This document shows, one piece after another, positions 1-8,791 of a stretch of 64,000 bases of DNA. Source of the DNA: Pacificispira sp033344895 (GTDB lineage Bacteria > Pseudomonadota > Alphaproteobacteria > UBA8366 > Aestuariispiraceae). Every line of letters starts with the position of its first letter. The stretch's first letter is position 1. A program made the translations under genes and the position numbers. Below the pieces are notes generated by a model. It was not told the DNA's origin and searched no databases. It saw only the letters and a program-made list of their open reading frames with translations. The stretch spans positions 3,658,001-3,722,000 of the forward strand of contig OZ245920.1 of assembly GCA_965229685.1 (NCBI GenBank). Direction: 5' to 3'.

Positions 1-1416
1 CTTGTCCAGCACCCCAGCACGAGCTTGTTGCCGCGCTGCAATTTCGGCAGCAGTTTGATCAAAAACTAGCTGCTCAAATGTTTTCAACAGAATTTCACGT
101 TTCTCGACAGGCGTATCTTCAGCAACCACCAGTTCAGCAAAATTTGCCGCAGACTCTGCAAGAGTTCGTTTATGAGTATATATTCTACGCTCTCCATCTA
201 GGCGTCGATACAAAGTAAAAAGGAAACCAAAAAGAATTATCGCAGGCACCAACATCGCCAACTTAACAGCGAATACTTTTAGCGGACCCCAATCCCCCGC
301 CATAAGTCGCTCATTATATGCCCGATAGTAAGCCTCATCAACAAACGGGAGATCGTAACCAGAAAACATCATAATAAGAAGGAAAAAGGTCAAAACTGAA
401 ATGACCACCCCACCCAAAGCCCACTTGCTACGGGTGAGAAGCTCGGTTTCCACCTCGCGAAATTTTCCAGCCAGACTTGCGCCTTCAGCAAGACCCAGCG
501 TGGCGCGGGATTTACTATCCAACTCGTCCAGTGTTTCTATACGCGAAGAATAGGTACCTTCGATTGATTTTGCCTTTTCCTCCGCAGACTTCAGTTCATC
601 ACGCGCACTATCTAGTTGCGTTCGGAAAGTCTCAAAGGGTGCCTCGAAAGCATCAATCTCAGCCTTAAGACTAACTGTCTTTTCATGGAGATTGGTTGCT
701 TCCTTATGAGCACTGCCTATAGCGTCAATTTGTGATTGTGCTTTCTTGGTTGCCGCAACAGCCTGATCTTGAACAGTAACAATCTCCTTACCGTTTTCTC
801 TCGCCCCCTCAAGCAAACCCTGAACCTCTGTCGAGGCACGCTTGGTTACACGTCGTAATGAAAGGACGTCCTCCTTGATTGACGTGAGCTCGGTGCGAAC
901 TTGGGTTGTGGCAGATTGAAAGTCTTTTACCGATTTATCCTCAGGGACCATCACCGCACGGGACAAAATTTGTTCAACTTGTTGAACGATCTTGTCCCCA
1001 ATTCCGATCAGATCGAATTCACTGCCGTTGCCAAATCTTATTTTACATCTTGGGCTAGCAGGATCATCCCCTCGGCCCGAGATGCCCCCTCGCTCATCCT
1101 TCAAATTGGAGATTGTATTTTCGATTTCCGAAATTGCGGCTAGCACACCATCAAGGTTGCTTTTTACGTTCGCCTGCCAAGACAATGGGAGTAAGTATTG
1201 ATCCGCTGCTCCGACGGATACGAGCAATCGATGAAAAATCTGACCAGATCTCTCTGCGAGATCCCTAATCGTTTGAGGAACTGGCTTCTCGCTAATTATT
1301 GCCTCCGGCTCGAACCCCTCCCCATTTGAGAGATCACCATTTTGAAGCTGGTCGAGAATGTTCTGTAGTCGGCCCTGGACTGTTCCAATGTTCTCCTGCA
1401 ACTCTCGATTCGCCAT
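1..1416 (-). CDS. coiled-coil protein with two membrane helices (partial, C-terminus outside window)
   Basis: The frame is open from an ATG at 1416 to the window edge (472 codons seen, no stop reached), with a GGAGGG ribosome site about 10 bases upstream. Residues 1-330 are polar and strongly helical, with a long heptad-like stretch from about residue 150 to 310 rich in Glu, Lys, Ala and Ser. Two hydrophobic segments follow at about 333-352 and 381-403, with a short loop between them, then a charged helical tail that runs off the edge. No catalytic motif is visible and I do not recognise the family. Base composition is clearly more AT-rich than every neighbour, which suggests transfer. It lies head-to-tail downstream of uvrD with 53 bases between them and no evident terminator. 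Presence of a gene is well supported; function is unknown. Confidence 0.8.
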   Translation of the reverse strand, partial: MANRELQENIGTVQGRLQNILDQLQNGDLSNGEGFEPEAIISEKPVPQTIRDLAERSGQIFHRLLVSVGAADQYLLPLSWQANVKSNLDGVLAAISEIENTISNLKDERGGISGRGDDPASPRCKIRFGNGSEFDLIGIGDKIVQQVEQILSRAVMVPEDKSVKDFQSATTQVRTELTSIKEDVLSLRRVTKRASTEVQGLLEGARENGKEIVTVQDQAVAATKKAQSQIDAIGSAHKEATNLHEKTVSLKAEIDAFEAPFETFRTQLDSARDELKSAEEKAKSIEGTYSSRIETLDELDSKSRATLGLAEGASLAGKFREVETELLTRSKWALGGVVISVLTFFLLIMMFSGYDLPFVDEAYYRAYNERLMAGDWGPLKVFAVKLAMLVPAIILFGFLFTLYRRLDGERRIYTHKRTLAESAANFAELVVAEDTPVEKREILLKTFEQLVFDQTAAEIAARQQARAGVLDK

Positions 1417-1469
1417 AGCATCGCCCTCCCTCTAAGAAGCAGTCTAGCATCTTTCGACGCACCAGCCTC

Positions 1470-3944
1470 TCACCCCCGCTCCACAAACCCCGCCACAACC
1501 GTCTTCGTGCCGGCCTTGTCGAATTCGATGGTCAGGCGGTCGCCGTTGATGTCCGTGATGGTGCCGGGGCCGAATTTTTGGTGGAAGACGCGTTCGCCTT
1601 CGCCGAAATCGTGGTCCTGGGCGCGGTCGGCGTCGATGATGGGGGGGCGGGTGGCGCTGAGGCCGCCGCCGGAGGCGCGGTTCTTGAGGCGCTGCCAGCC
1701 GGGGCCGCCGCCCTGGGAGGAATAGGCGGTGGCGGGGTTGCCGTAGGCGGCGCCGCCGGTGCCGCCATAGCCGTCTTTCGGGCCGCTGCCGCCCGCCCCT
1801 GAACCGTAGCCGCCGCCGGTGTTACCGCCCCCGTATGATCCCCCGCCATAGGCGTTGCCGCCGCCGTAGCCGCCGAAGGTGAAGGCGGCGCGGTCTTCGG
1901 CGCGGCCGCCGCCGATGCCGCCATAGACGCCGCGGTCGGCCTCCATCTGGATATGGTCGGCGGGCAGTTCGTCGATGAAGCGGCTGGGCAGGGCCGATTG
2001 CCAGGAGCCGTGGATGCGGCGGTTGGCGGCGAAGCTGATCTCGCAGCGTTTCTTGGCCCGTGTGATGCCGACATAGGCGAGGCGGCGTTCCTCCTCCAGC
2101 CCGGCGAGGCCGCTTTCATCCATCGCGCGCTGGTGCGGGAACAGGCCTTCCTCCCAGCCGGGCAGGAAGACGGTGTCGAATTCCAGCCCCTTGGCGGCGT
2201 GCAGGGTCATGACCGAGACCATGGGAAGATCGGTATTCTGTTCGATCTCCATGACCAGGCTGACATGTTCCAGGAAGCCGGGCAGATCGTCGAACTCCTC
2301 CATCCCGGTCAGGAGTTCCTTGAGGTTTTCCAGCTTGCCCTGGGCCTCGGGCTTCTTCGACTGCTGCCAGAAATCGGTATAGCCGCTTTCCTCCAGCACG
2401 GTTTCGGTCAGTTCAACATGGTCGGACCCGGCGGCGAGATCGCGCCAGCGGTCGAACATATCCAGCGCCGCGCGCAACTTGCCCCGCGCCGCCGGTTTCA
2501 GCTCGTCCGTCTCGACCAGCCTCTGGGCCGCGATGGACAGCGGCAGGCCCTCCAGCCTTGCGGCGGCGTGGACCGATTGCAGCGTGGTCTTGCCGATGCC
2601 GCGGGCGGGCTTGTTGATGATGCGCTCAAAGGCCAGATCGTCCGCGGGCTGGTGGATCACACGCAGATAGGCGATGGCATCGCGGATTTCCTCGCGCTCA
2701 TAGAAGCGCGGGCCGCCGACGACGCGGTAGGGGATGCCCAGCGTGATGAAGCGTTCCTCGAATTCGCGGGTCTGGAACCCGGCGCGGACCAGGATCGCGA
2801 TCTCGTCCAGCGGATGCTTCTTCATCTGCAGGGCCTCGACCTCGGACGCGATCTCCCGCGCCTCCTCGTCGCCGTCCCACAGGCCGCGCACCACGACCTT
2901 GTCGCCGTCATCGCGGTCGGTCCACAGGGTCTTGCCCAGGCGGCCTTCGTTGCGTTCGATCAGGCCGGACGCCGCGCCCAGGATATGCGGGGTGGAGCGG
3001 TAATTGCGCTCCAGCCGGATCACCTTGGCGCCGGGGAAGTCCTTCTCGAAGCGCAGGATGTTGCCGACCTCCGCCCCGCGCCAGCCATAGATCGACTGAT
3101 CATCGTCGCCGACGCAGCAGATATTGGTCCGGCCGTCCTCATGCCCCTGGGCCAGCAGACGCAGCCAGAGATATTGCGAGACGTTGGTGTCCTGATACTC
3201 GTCGACCAGGAAATACTGGAACAGGCGGCGGTACTGTCGGATGACGTCCTCGTGCCGGGTGAAGATCGTCAGATTGTGCAGCAGCAGATCGCCGAAATCG
3301 CAGGCGTTCAGGATTTTCAGGCGTTCCTGATACTGGCGGTAGATCTCAACCGCGCGGCCATTGGCGATCTCGCCCGCTTCTGCCGAGGTCAGGCGGTCCG
3401 GGGTCTGGCCCTTGTCCTTCCAGCGCTGGATCACGTGGATCAGCATGCGCGCGGGCCAGCGCTTGTCGTCGATATGCTCCGCCTCCAGGATCTGCTTCAG
3501 AAGGCGGATCTGATCGTCCGTATCCAGAATGGTGAAGTTGGATTTCAGGCCGACCAGTTCCGCATGGCGGCGCAGGATGCGCGTGCCCAGGGCGTGGAAC
3601 GTGCCCAGCCACATGCCCTCCGTCGCCGGGCCGACCAGATCGGCGACCCGCTCCTTCATCTCGCGCGCGGCCTTGTTGGTGAAGGTGACGCAGAGGATCT
3701 GATAGGGCTTGGCCCGGCCCTCGTGCAGGATCTGGGCGAGGCGCGTGGTCAGAACGCGGGTCTTGCCCGTACCGGCGCCGGCCAGCACCAGAACCGGCCC
3801 GTCGATCGCCTCCACCGCCTCGCGCTGCGCATCGTTCAGCCGCTCCAGCCAGGGCGGCGGCGCGGCAGGACGGCCCGGATAGGCGGGCGCGGGGCCGCTG
3901 GGGGCCGGGAAGTCGATATCGTCGTAATCGAAGGGGTCTGACAT
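1470..3944 (-). CDS. uvrD: DNA helicase II, UvrD/PcrA type
   Basis: A superfamily 1A 3'-5' DNA helicase acting in nucleotide excision and mismatch repair. With the start at 3944 the product is 824 residues. The Walker A motif GAGTGKT lies near residue 56, the Walker B/DExx motif VDEYQDT near 248, GDDDQSIYGWRGA follows, and the late motifs TLHAAKGLEF and YVGITRAK are present. A long Gly/Tyr/Ser-rich linker (about 680-750) leads to a C-terminal basic module of the kind that contacts RNA polymerase in UvrD/PcrA. Upstream ATGs at 4016, 3980 and 3950 exist, but residues before 3944 look non-conserved and a good promoter ends immediately before 3944, so translation may be leaderless. Identity is certain; the start is inferred. 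Confidence 0.96.
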   Translation of the reverse strand: MSDPFDYDDIDFPAPSGPAPAYPGRPAAPPPWLERLNDAQREAVEAIDGPVLVLAGAGTGKTRVLTTRLAQILHEGRAKPYQILCVTFTNKAAREMKERVADLVGPATEGMWLGTFHALGTRILRRHAELVGLKSNFTILDTDDQIRLLKQILEAEHIDDKRWPARMLIHVIQRWKDKGQTPDRLTSAEAGEIANGRAVEIYRQYQERLKILNACDFGDLLLHNLTIFTRHEDVIRQYRRLFQYFLVDEYQDTNVSQYLWLRLLAQGHEDGRTNICCVGDDDQSIYGWRGAEVGNILRFEKDFPGAKVIRLERNYRSTPHILGAASGLIERNEGRLGKTLWTDRDDGDKVVVRGLWDGDEEAREIASEVEALQMKKHPLDEIAILVRAGFQTREFEERFITLGIPYRVVGGPRFYEREEIRDAIAYLRVIHQPADDLAFERIINKPARGIGKTTLQSVHAAARLEGLPLSIAAQRLVETDELKPAARGKLRAALDMFDRWRDLAAGSDHVELTETVLEESGYTDFWQQSKKPEAQGKLENLKELLTGMEEFDDLPGFLEHVSLVMEIEQNTDLPMVSVMTLHAAKGLEFDTVFLPGWEEGLFPHQRAMDESGLAGLEEERRLAYVGITRAKKRCEISFAANRRIHGSWQSALPSRFIDELPADHIQMEADRGVYGGIGGGRAEDRAAFTFGGYGGGNAYGGGSYGGGNTGGGYGSGAGGSGPKDGYGGTGGAAYGNPATAYSSQGGGPGWQRLKNRASGGGLSATRPPIIDADRAQDHDFGEGERVFHQKFGPGTITDINGDRLTIEFDKAGTKTVVAGFVERG

Positions 3945-3980
3945 GCCCATGACTATAGTGCCGCGTCGGGAAAGGGTCAT
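3945..3980 (-). promoter_or_regulatory. probable uvrD promoter
   Basis: Read on the minus strand, ATGACC (3980-3975) is followed by 17 bases and TATAGT (3957-3952). These are four of six and five of six matches to the sigma-70 boxes at ideal spacing. Transcription would begin within a few bases of the ATG at 3944. Confidence 0.5.
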
Positions 3981-4040
3981 CCCGTTCCCACGCGATTCGG
4001 AACGAAAGGGCCACAAAAAACGTGGCCGCTTTCCCGCCGG

Positions 4041-4089
4041 CCCCTCCCCCGACGCCGCGCCCGATGGCGGAAACGGGTCGGGGAAGGGG
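4041..4089 (-). terminator. stem-loop downstream of glnK
   Basis: The arms 4041-4053 and 4077-4089 are complementary over 13 bp with one mismatch, separated by 23 bases, 12 bases past the glnK stop. There is no adjacent T-run on the minus strand. A second short hairpin (GGCCAC/GTGGCC, about 4010-4028) whose loop is T-rich on the minus strand lies just beyond. It could end the amtB-glnK message or protect its 3' end. Confidence 0.35.
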
Positions 4090-4100
4090 TGACGTAACCG

Positions 4101-4439
4101 CTACAGCGCCTCGCCGCCGGACTCACCCGTGCGGATGCGGATGGCTTCGCCGACATCCAGGACGAAGATCTTGCCGTCGCCGATCTTGCCGGTCTTGGCG
4201 GCGGCCGCGATGGCATCCACCACCGCCGCAGCACGGTCGTCCTCGACGACGATCTCGATCCGTGACTTGGGCACGAAATCGACGACATATTCCGCGCCGC
4301 GATAGATCTCGGTCTGGCCGCGCTGACGGCCGAAACCCTTGACCTCCGTCACCGTCATGCCCTCGACGCCCAGGCCGGTCATCGCCTCCCGGACGTCGTC
4401 CAGCTTGAACGGCTTCACGATGGCTACGATCATTTTCAT
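4101..4439 (-). CDS. glnK: P-II nitrogen regulatory protein
   Basis: A 112-residue signal protein that binds ATP/ADP and 2-oxoglutarate and controls AmtB, GlnD/GlnE-type enzymes and NtrB. The start MKMIVAIVKPFKLDDV is typical. The T-loop carries the uridylylation tyrosine at residue 51 within EYVVDF, and the B-loop TGKIGDGKIFV and C-loop are present. It lies 29 bases downstream of amtB on the same strand, which is why I call it GlnK rather than GlnB. The order amtB then glnK is the reverse of the common glnK-amtB order but is known in other bacteria. Confidence 0.93.
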   Translation of the reverse strand: MKMIVAIVKPFKLDDVREAMTGLGVEGMTVTEVKGFGRQRGQTEIYRGAEYVVDFVPKSRIEIVVEDDRAAAVVDAIAAAAKTGKIGDGKIFVLDVGEAIRIRTGESGGEAL

Positions 4440-4468
4440 GGGTCAGTTCCTTTCGTGACGGCAGGCGG

Positions 4469-5767
4469 TCAGAAGTTGTAGTCGCGTTCTCCATGATGGG
4501 AGAGGTCGAGACCTTCGGCCATTTCGTCGTCGCTGGCGCGCAGCGGAACGAAGGCCTTTACCACCAGCACGATAGCGAGAGTCGCCACGGCGGACCAGAT
4601 CACGGTGGCAACGACGCCGACCGCCTGGACGCCCAGCTGCTCGCCGATGCCGACACCCTCCGCCAGGCCGACACCGCCGAAGGCCGTCGCACCGAACACG
4701 GCGGCCAGCAGCGTTCCCAGGATCCCGCCGACGCCATGGACCGCGAAGACGTCCAGCGAATCGTCCAGTCCGCACCGCTCCTTGATCAGGGTCACCGCGT
4801 AATAGCAGACCAGACCGCCCGCGAGCCCGATGCAGAAACCGCCGACCGGGCCGACAAAGCCGGAGGCCGGGGTGATCGTCGCCAGACCGGCGACCATGCC
4901 GGTGACGATACCGACCAGGCTGGGCTTGCCGAACTTGATCCATTCGATGGCAACCCAGACCAAAGAGGCCGTTGCGGCGGACAGATGCGTGACCAGCATC
5001 GCCATGCCGGCGCCCGATCCGGCGGACAGGGCGCTGCCGGCATTGAAGCCGAACCAGCCGACCCACAGCATGGCCGCACCGATCATGGTGAGGCCCGGGC
5101 TGTGCGGCGGGCGCAATTGGGCCGGGTAGCCGGGCCGCGCGCCCAGCAGCTTGACGATCACCAGGGCCGAGGTCCCGGCGGTGGCGTGCACGACAAGGCC
5201 GCCGGCAAAGTCCATCACGCCCATCTGGCCGAGCCAGCCGCCGCCCCAGACCCAGTGACAGACCGGGCCGTAGACCACGACAAGCCAAAGGCCGCTGATC
5301 CACAGGACCGGCGCGAACCGGATGCGCTCGACATAGGCCCCGACGATCAGCGCCGGGGTGATGATCGCGAAGGTCATCTGAAACATGACGAAGACGCTTT
5401 CCGGCAGGCCTGCTGCCGCCGCATCCCAATCCACGCCTGACAGGAAGACCCGATCGAGGCCGCCGATCCAGGCATTGAGCGCTCCGCCGTCGCTGAAGGC
5501 CAGACTATAGACACCAAGGAACCACAGAAGGGAGGCCATGCAAGCAATGGCGAAGCAGTGCATCAGGACCGACAGCACGTTCTTGGCCTGGACCAGCCCG
5601 CCATAAAAAAGGGCCAGCCCCGGCAGTGTCATGAACAGGACCAGCGCGGTCGCCGTCAGTATCCAGGCGGTGTCGGCCCCGCCGCCGCCCTGTGCAAAGG
5701 CCGGCGCCGCAGCCAGCATCGATCCGGCCGCGCCCAGCGCCGCCCGTCCCAAAACCGATTTCTTCAT
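4469..5767 (-). CDS. amtB: ammonium transporter Amt
   Basis: An inner-membrane trimeric ammonium channel/transporter of 432 residues. A cleavable signal peptide is visible (MKKSVLGRAALG.. ending APAFA-Q near residue 25), as in other Amt proteins. About eleven hydrophobic helices follow. The pore twin histidines are recognisable in GGLVVHATAGTSAL and in DVFAVHGVGG. It forms an operon with the downstream P-II gene, whose T-loop is expected to plug the pore under nitrogen sufficiency. The 214-base upstream region holds two perfect palindromes and a sigma-54-like element. Confidence 0.95.
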   Translation of the reverse strand: MKKSVLGRAALGAAGSMLAAAPAFAQGGGGADTAWILTATALVLFMTLPGLALFYGGLVQAKNVLSVLMHCFAIACMASLLWFLGVYSLAFSDGGALNAWIGGLDRVFLSGVDWDAAAAGLPESVFVMFQMTFAIITPALIVGAYVERIRFAPVLWISGLWLVVVYGPVCHWVWGGGWLGQMGVMDFAGGLVVHATAGTSALVIVKLLGARPGYPAQLRPPHSPGLTMIGAAMLWVGWFGFNAGSALSAGSGAGMAMLVTHLSAATASLVWVAIEWIKFGKPSLVGIVTGMVAGLATITPASGFVGPVGGFCIGLAGGLVCYYAVTLIKERCGLDDSLDVFAVHGVGGILGTLLAAVFGATAFGGVGLAEGVGIGEQLGVQAVGVVATVIWSAVATLAIVLVVKAFVPLRASDDEMAEGLDLSHHGERDYNF

Positions 5768-5846
5768 GGAAGGTCTCTCCGCTCTCCAAAGCGGTTTCGG
5801 GATCGGCGGCAGCCCTGCCGCGATCTTTCAACCGCACCCCGACAAT

Positions 5847-5861
5847 TGGGTCCAGGACCCA
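5847..5861. promoter_or_regulatory. perfect 15-base palindrome upstream of amtB
   Basis: TGGGTCC-A-GGACCCA is a perfect inverted repeat 80 bases upstream of the amtB start. It may be an operator or a 5'-leader hairpin; the binding protein is unknown and it is not the NtrC consensus. Confidence 0.35.
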
Positions 5862-5898
5862 TTATGCTGATATTTTGATCGGCAACCCTGCACGCAGA

Positions 5899-5913
5899 GC
5901 CCAAATATTGGGC
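5899..5913. promoter_or_regulatory. second perfect 15-base palindrome upstream of amtB
   Basis: GCCCAA-ATA-TTGGGC is a perfect inverted repeat centred 52 bases from the previous palindrome, about five helical turns away, which would put both on one face of the DNA. A possible regulator site. Confidence 0.35.
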
Positions 5914-5959
5914 AAATCCGTGCCGTTTCGCCGCTTATCAGCGCTTATGGGGGTGTTAT

Positions 5960-5975
5960 GGCAAGTATGGGGCCA
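5960..5975 (-). promoter_or_regulatory. sigma-54-like promoter element for amtB-glnK
   Basis: On the minus strand TGGCCCC, four bases, TTGCC keeps the invariant GG and GC at exactly the sigma-54 spacing; position 5 (C instead of A) deviates from TGGCACG-N4-TTGCW. It lies about 195 bases upstream of amtB, just past the end of the transporter gene. RpoN/NtrC control of amtB-glnK is common, so the site is plausible but unproven. Confidence 0.35.
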
Positions 5976-5981
5976 ACCGGA

Positions 5982-6914
5982 TCAGGATCGGCGGCGGCCT
6001 TCCCGCCACCAGATGAACAGACCGCTGCCGACGATGACCACACCGCCCAGGGCCATGTTCCAGGCCGGAACATCGCCCCAGATCAGGAAGCCCATCAATG
6101 TCGCGAAGATCAGACTGACATAGCGGAACGGGGCGACAAGATTGACGGGTGCAAAGCGGAAGCTCTCGATCTGGAAGAAATAGGCACCGAACATGAAGAC
6201 TGCCGCCGCCAGCACCAGCACGATCTCGAACTCGCCCGGCATGACCCAGTTTCCGCTCAGGCTGGTGGCATACCCCGCCGCGGCCACGCAGAGCACGGTA
6301 TAGAACATGATCGCCAGCGAATCGTCGCCCGAGACCAGCCGTCGGGAGGAAACGTCGCGCACCGCGATCAGCAACGCCGTGACCAGCGGCAGCATCGCCG
6401 CCTGCCAGCCATAGGGCGCGGGCTCCCCGGACAGCAGGCCGCCCGGATTGAGGGCGATGAAGACCCCGACAAAGCCGGCCGCCATCGCCGCCCAGCGGCG
6501 CCAGCCGACCTTTTCCTTCAGGATTACAATAGCCAGAAGCGTCGCGAAGACCGGCGAGATGAAGGCGATGGCAAGCGCATCGGCGATCGGCATCAGACTG
6601 AGCGCGGTCAGAAATGTGAAAGTCGCCGCGGTGATCGAAATCGCCCGGACCGCCATGACCGGCTTGTTCTGAATCCTGAGCGCGGACAGGTTTCGCCGGA
6701 CCGTCATGATGATCAGGATCGCGGCGACAATGACGGTGCCGCGCAGCCCCATGATCTCCCCCACCGGCCAGCCCTCGGACAGGTATTTTGCCACGCTGTC
6801 GTTCATGGTCAGCAGCAGCGAGCCGAACACCGCGAAAGCCATGCCCCGTGCCGGCTTGTCGGACGTCGCAGGGCGCGGCGGGGCCGGAATGTTATGGGGG
6901 GCCGGGCCGGTCAA
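5982..6914 (-). CDS. EamA/DMT-family transporter
   Basis: An inner-membrane protein with ten predicted hydrophobic helices arranged as two EamA repeats (drug/metabolite transporter superfamily). The first helix is preceded by KPARG and contains NDSVAKYL, a typical EamA opening; the second repeat ends in the short basic tail WWREGRRRS. The substrate cannot be read from sequence. The start is uncertain. A TTG at 6914 overlaps the clc stop (TTGA) and would couple translation; a GTG at 6947 and an ATG at 6842 are alternatives, but the last would trim the charged lead-in to helix 1. It is probably co-transcribed with the CLC gene. Confidence 0.88.
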   Translation of the reverse strand: MTGPAPHNIPAPPRPATSDKPARGMAFAVFGSLLLTMNDSVAKYLSEGWPVGEIMGLRGTVIVAAILIIMTVRRNLSALRIQNKPVMAVRAISITAATFTFLTALSLMPIADALAIAFISPVFATLLAIVILKEKVGWRRWAAMAAGFVGVFIALNPGGLLSGEPAPYGWQAAMLPLVTALLIAVRDVSSRRLVSGDDSLAIMFYTVLCVAAAGYATSLSGNWVMPGEFEIVLVLAAAVFMFGAYFFQIESFRFAPVNLVAPFRYVSLIFATLMGFLIWGDVPAWNMALGGVVIVGSGLFIWWREGRRRS

Positions 6915-8677
6915 ATCGCTTCTTCCCGCCGGGTTTCGATGATGCACTGATGATAGCGCGCCATCACGTCGTGTTCGTGCAGAACCCCCATCAGGCGTTG
7001 ATCCTCGGGGCCGGCGACGACGGCGATATGCTCCTCATTGCAGTCCTCCAGCAGGTTCATCGCTTCCTCCAGATCCATGTCCACCGTCGCGACGGGCGGG
7101 GAACGGCGGCAGACATCGATGGCACGCAGATCCTTGTCGCGCTCATGGCTGAAGGCGTGCTTGCCCAGATCGGCCAGCATAATGGTCCCCACAAGGCGCG
7201 CCTCCTCGTCGGTGACGAAGATCTCGCTGTAGCGGGTCTGGGTCAGCTTATCGCGCATTTCCGGCAGAAGGGCATTGGGCTGGATGGTGACATAGTCCTG
7301 CTCCATCACGGCCTGCACGCTGGTCTGGCGGATGATGCGGGATTCGCGGCTGCCCATCAGATTGATCCCCCGTTCTGCCAACTGCCAGTGGAAGAAGGAC
7401 CGCTGATAGAGCGCCGTGAAGATCTGCGTCGAGATCACGGTCGCGATCATCACCGCGATGGTCAGCGCCGGCTCCCGCGTCAATTCGTAGACGATGAAGA
7501 ATGTAGAGATCGGCGCCCCCAGCGTCGCGCCGGCGACGGCCCCCATCCCGACCAGCGTATAGGCCCCGTGGCCGGAGGACATGTGAGGCAGGAACTCGGT
7601 GGCGATCAGGCCGAAAGCGCCGCCCAGCATCGCGCCAAGAAACAGGGACGGGGAGAAAATCCCGCCACCGAACCCGGAGCCGAGCGTGATGGCCGTCGCC
7701 GCCGTCTTCATCACGATCAGCAGCACCAGCATGTAGAGCGGCAGCAATTCATTCAGCGCCTCGTCGGTCGCTTCGTACCCGACCCCCATTACCTGCGGGA
7801 AGAACACACCGATCGCACCGACCAGCAGACCACCCGCGGCCGGTCGCAGAATGGGGTGCAGCTTTATCAGATCGTGCGCCCGCCGGACGGTCTGTACCGA
7901 CCAGACCAGCGCCATGGCGACCCCGGCGCTCAGACAGCCCAGGATGGCGAAGGCGGGGAACTCCCAGAAGGATGCGATCTCATGCTGCGGGATGATGAAG
8001 GCCGGGAAATCACCGAAATAGGAGCGACTGACGATGGTGCCGGTGACCGATGCAAAGACCACCGGCGCAAAGTTCGCCAGCGCATAGGACCCGATCACCA
8101 CCTCGAGCGCGAAGAACACGCCGGCGATAGGGGCATTGAAGCTCGACGCCACCCCGGCCGCGACGGCACAGCCCAAAAGGATTCGCCGCAGTTCCGGATC
8201 CAGCTTGAACGCGCTCGAAACCAGGGTCGACAGGAAGGCGGCAAAATGCACGACCGGCCCTTCCCGACCGGCCGAGGCGCCCGAGCCGATGGTAATGGCG
8301 GAGACCACGAAGCCACCGATTCCCATGCGCCGGCTCATCCGGGCCCGGCGGAAGGCGGAGGCCTCCATGACATCGGCCACGCCCTGCGGCCGCCGGTCCG
8401 GCATAAGATAATGCACTATGGGCCCGACGATCAGACCGCCCGCGACCGGCGCCAGCAGAATGATCCAGAACGGGATGGATGCGGCGTTGGAATGAAACCG
8501 TTCGTCGGAGAAGCCGAAGAAAAGATACTGAATCAGACCGATCGCCTCGCGGAAGGCAATTCCGGCCCCGCCGCCCAGACCGCCCACGAAAACGGCCAGA
8601 CACGCGACACGTATCTGTTCGTTGCTGACAAACCGGCGCAGTCGCGCCGTGACGCCTTTCGGTTCGACCGTCGTCAC
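6911..8677 (-). CDS. CLC-family chloride channel/transporter with CBS pair
   Basis: A 588-residue CLC membrane protein. The selectivity motifs GSGASAGREGP (about residues 132-142, containing the gating glutamate of GREGP) and GSGFGGGIFSPS (about 332-343) are intact. The C-terminus (about 455-582) is a pair of CBS domains, probable nucleotide sensors. In the segment matching the proton-glutamate site of E. coli ClcA (FIIEEM), this protein has FALEVV, so the second Glu is Val as in many channel-type CLCs. That hints at uncoupled chloride conduction rather than exchange, though alternatives to that residue exist. The start is GTG at 8677 with GGGGAGGT five bases upstream. Confidence 0.92.
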   Translation of the reverse strand: MTTVEPKGVTARLRRFVSNEQIRVACLAVFVGGLGGGAGIAFREAIGLIQYLFFGFSDERFHSNAASIPFWIILLAPVAGGLIVGPIVHYLMPDRRPQGVADVMEASAFRRARMSRRMGIGGFVVSAITIGSGASAGREGPVVHFAAFLSTLVSSAFKLDPELRRILLGCAVAAGVASSFNAPIAGVFFALEVVIGSYALANFAPVVFASVTGTIVSRSYFGDFPAFIIPQHEIASFWEFPAFAILGCLSAGVAMALVWSVQTVRRAHDLIKLHPILRPAAGGLLVGAIGVFFPQVMGVGYEATDEALNELLPLYMLVLLIVMKTAATAITLGSGFGGGIFSPSLFLGAMLGGAFGLIATEFLPHMSSGHGAYTLVGMGAVAGATLGAPISTFFIVYELTREPALTIAVMIATVISTQIFTALYQRSFFHWQLAERGINLMGSRESRIIRQTSVQAVMEQDYVTIQPNALLPEMRDKLTQTRYSEIFVTDEEARLVGTIMLADLGKHAFSHERDKDLRAIDVCRRSPPVATVDMDLEEAMNLLEDCNEEHIAVVAGPEDQRLMGVLHEHDVMARYHQCIIETRREEAI

Positions 8678-8791
8678 GGTCGACCTCCCCGGTTGGGCGG
8701 CAGCGCCGTCTCGGCGCGGGCCGCGATCCGCTTACGCGATGAAGGATTCAGACAACCAGACTCGCGCCGGGGCGACAAGGCCGCGGCGGGG

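Noticed and set aside
1953..3941. Long plus-strand open frame (about 660 codons) opposite uvrD
   Set aside because: It mirrors the codon structure of uvrD in a GC-rich genome; the product has no domain and the minus-strand helicase is unmistakable.
5911..5924. Sigma-54-like GGCACGG..TTGC on the minus strand upstream of amtB
   Set aside because: The boxes match well, but the distance between GG and GC is one base too short, and sigma-54 is strict about spacing; the site at 5960-5975 has correct spacing.
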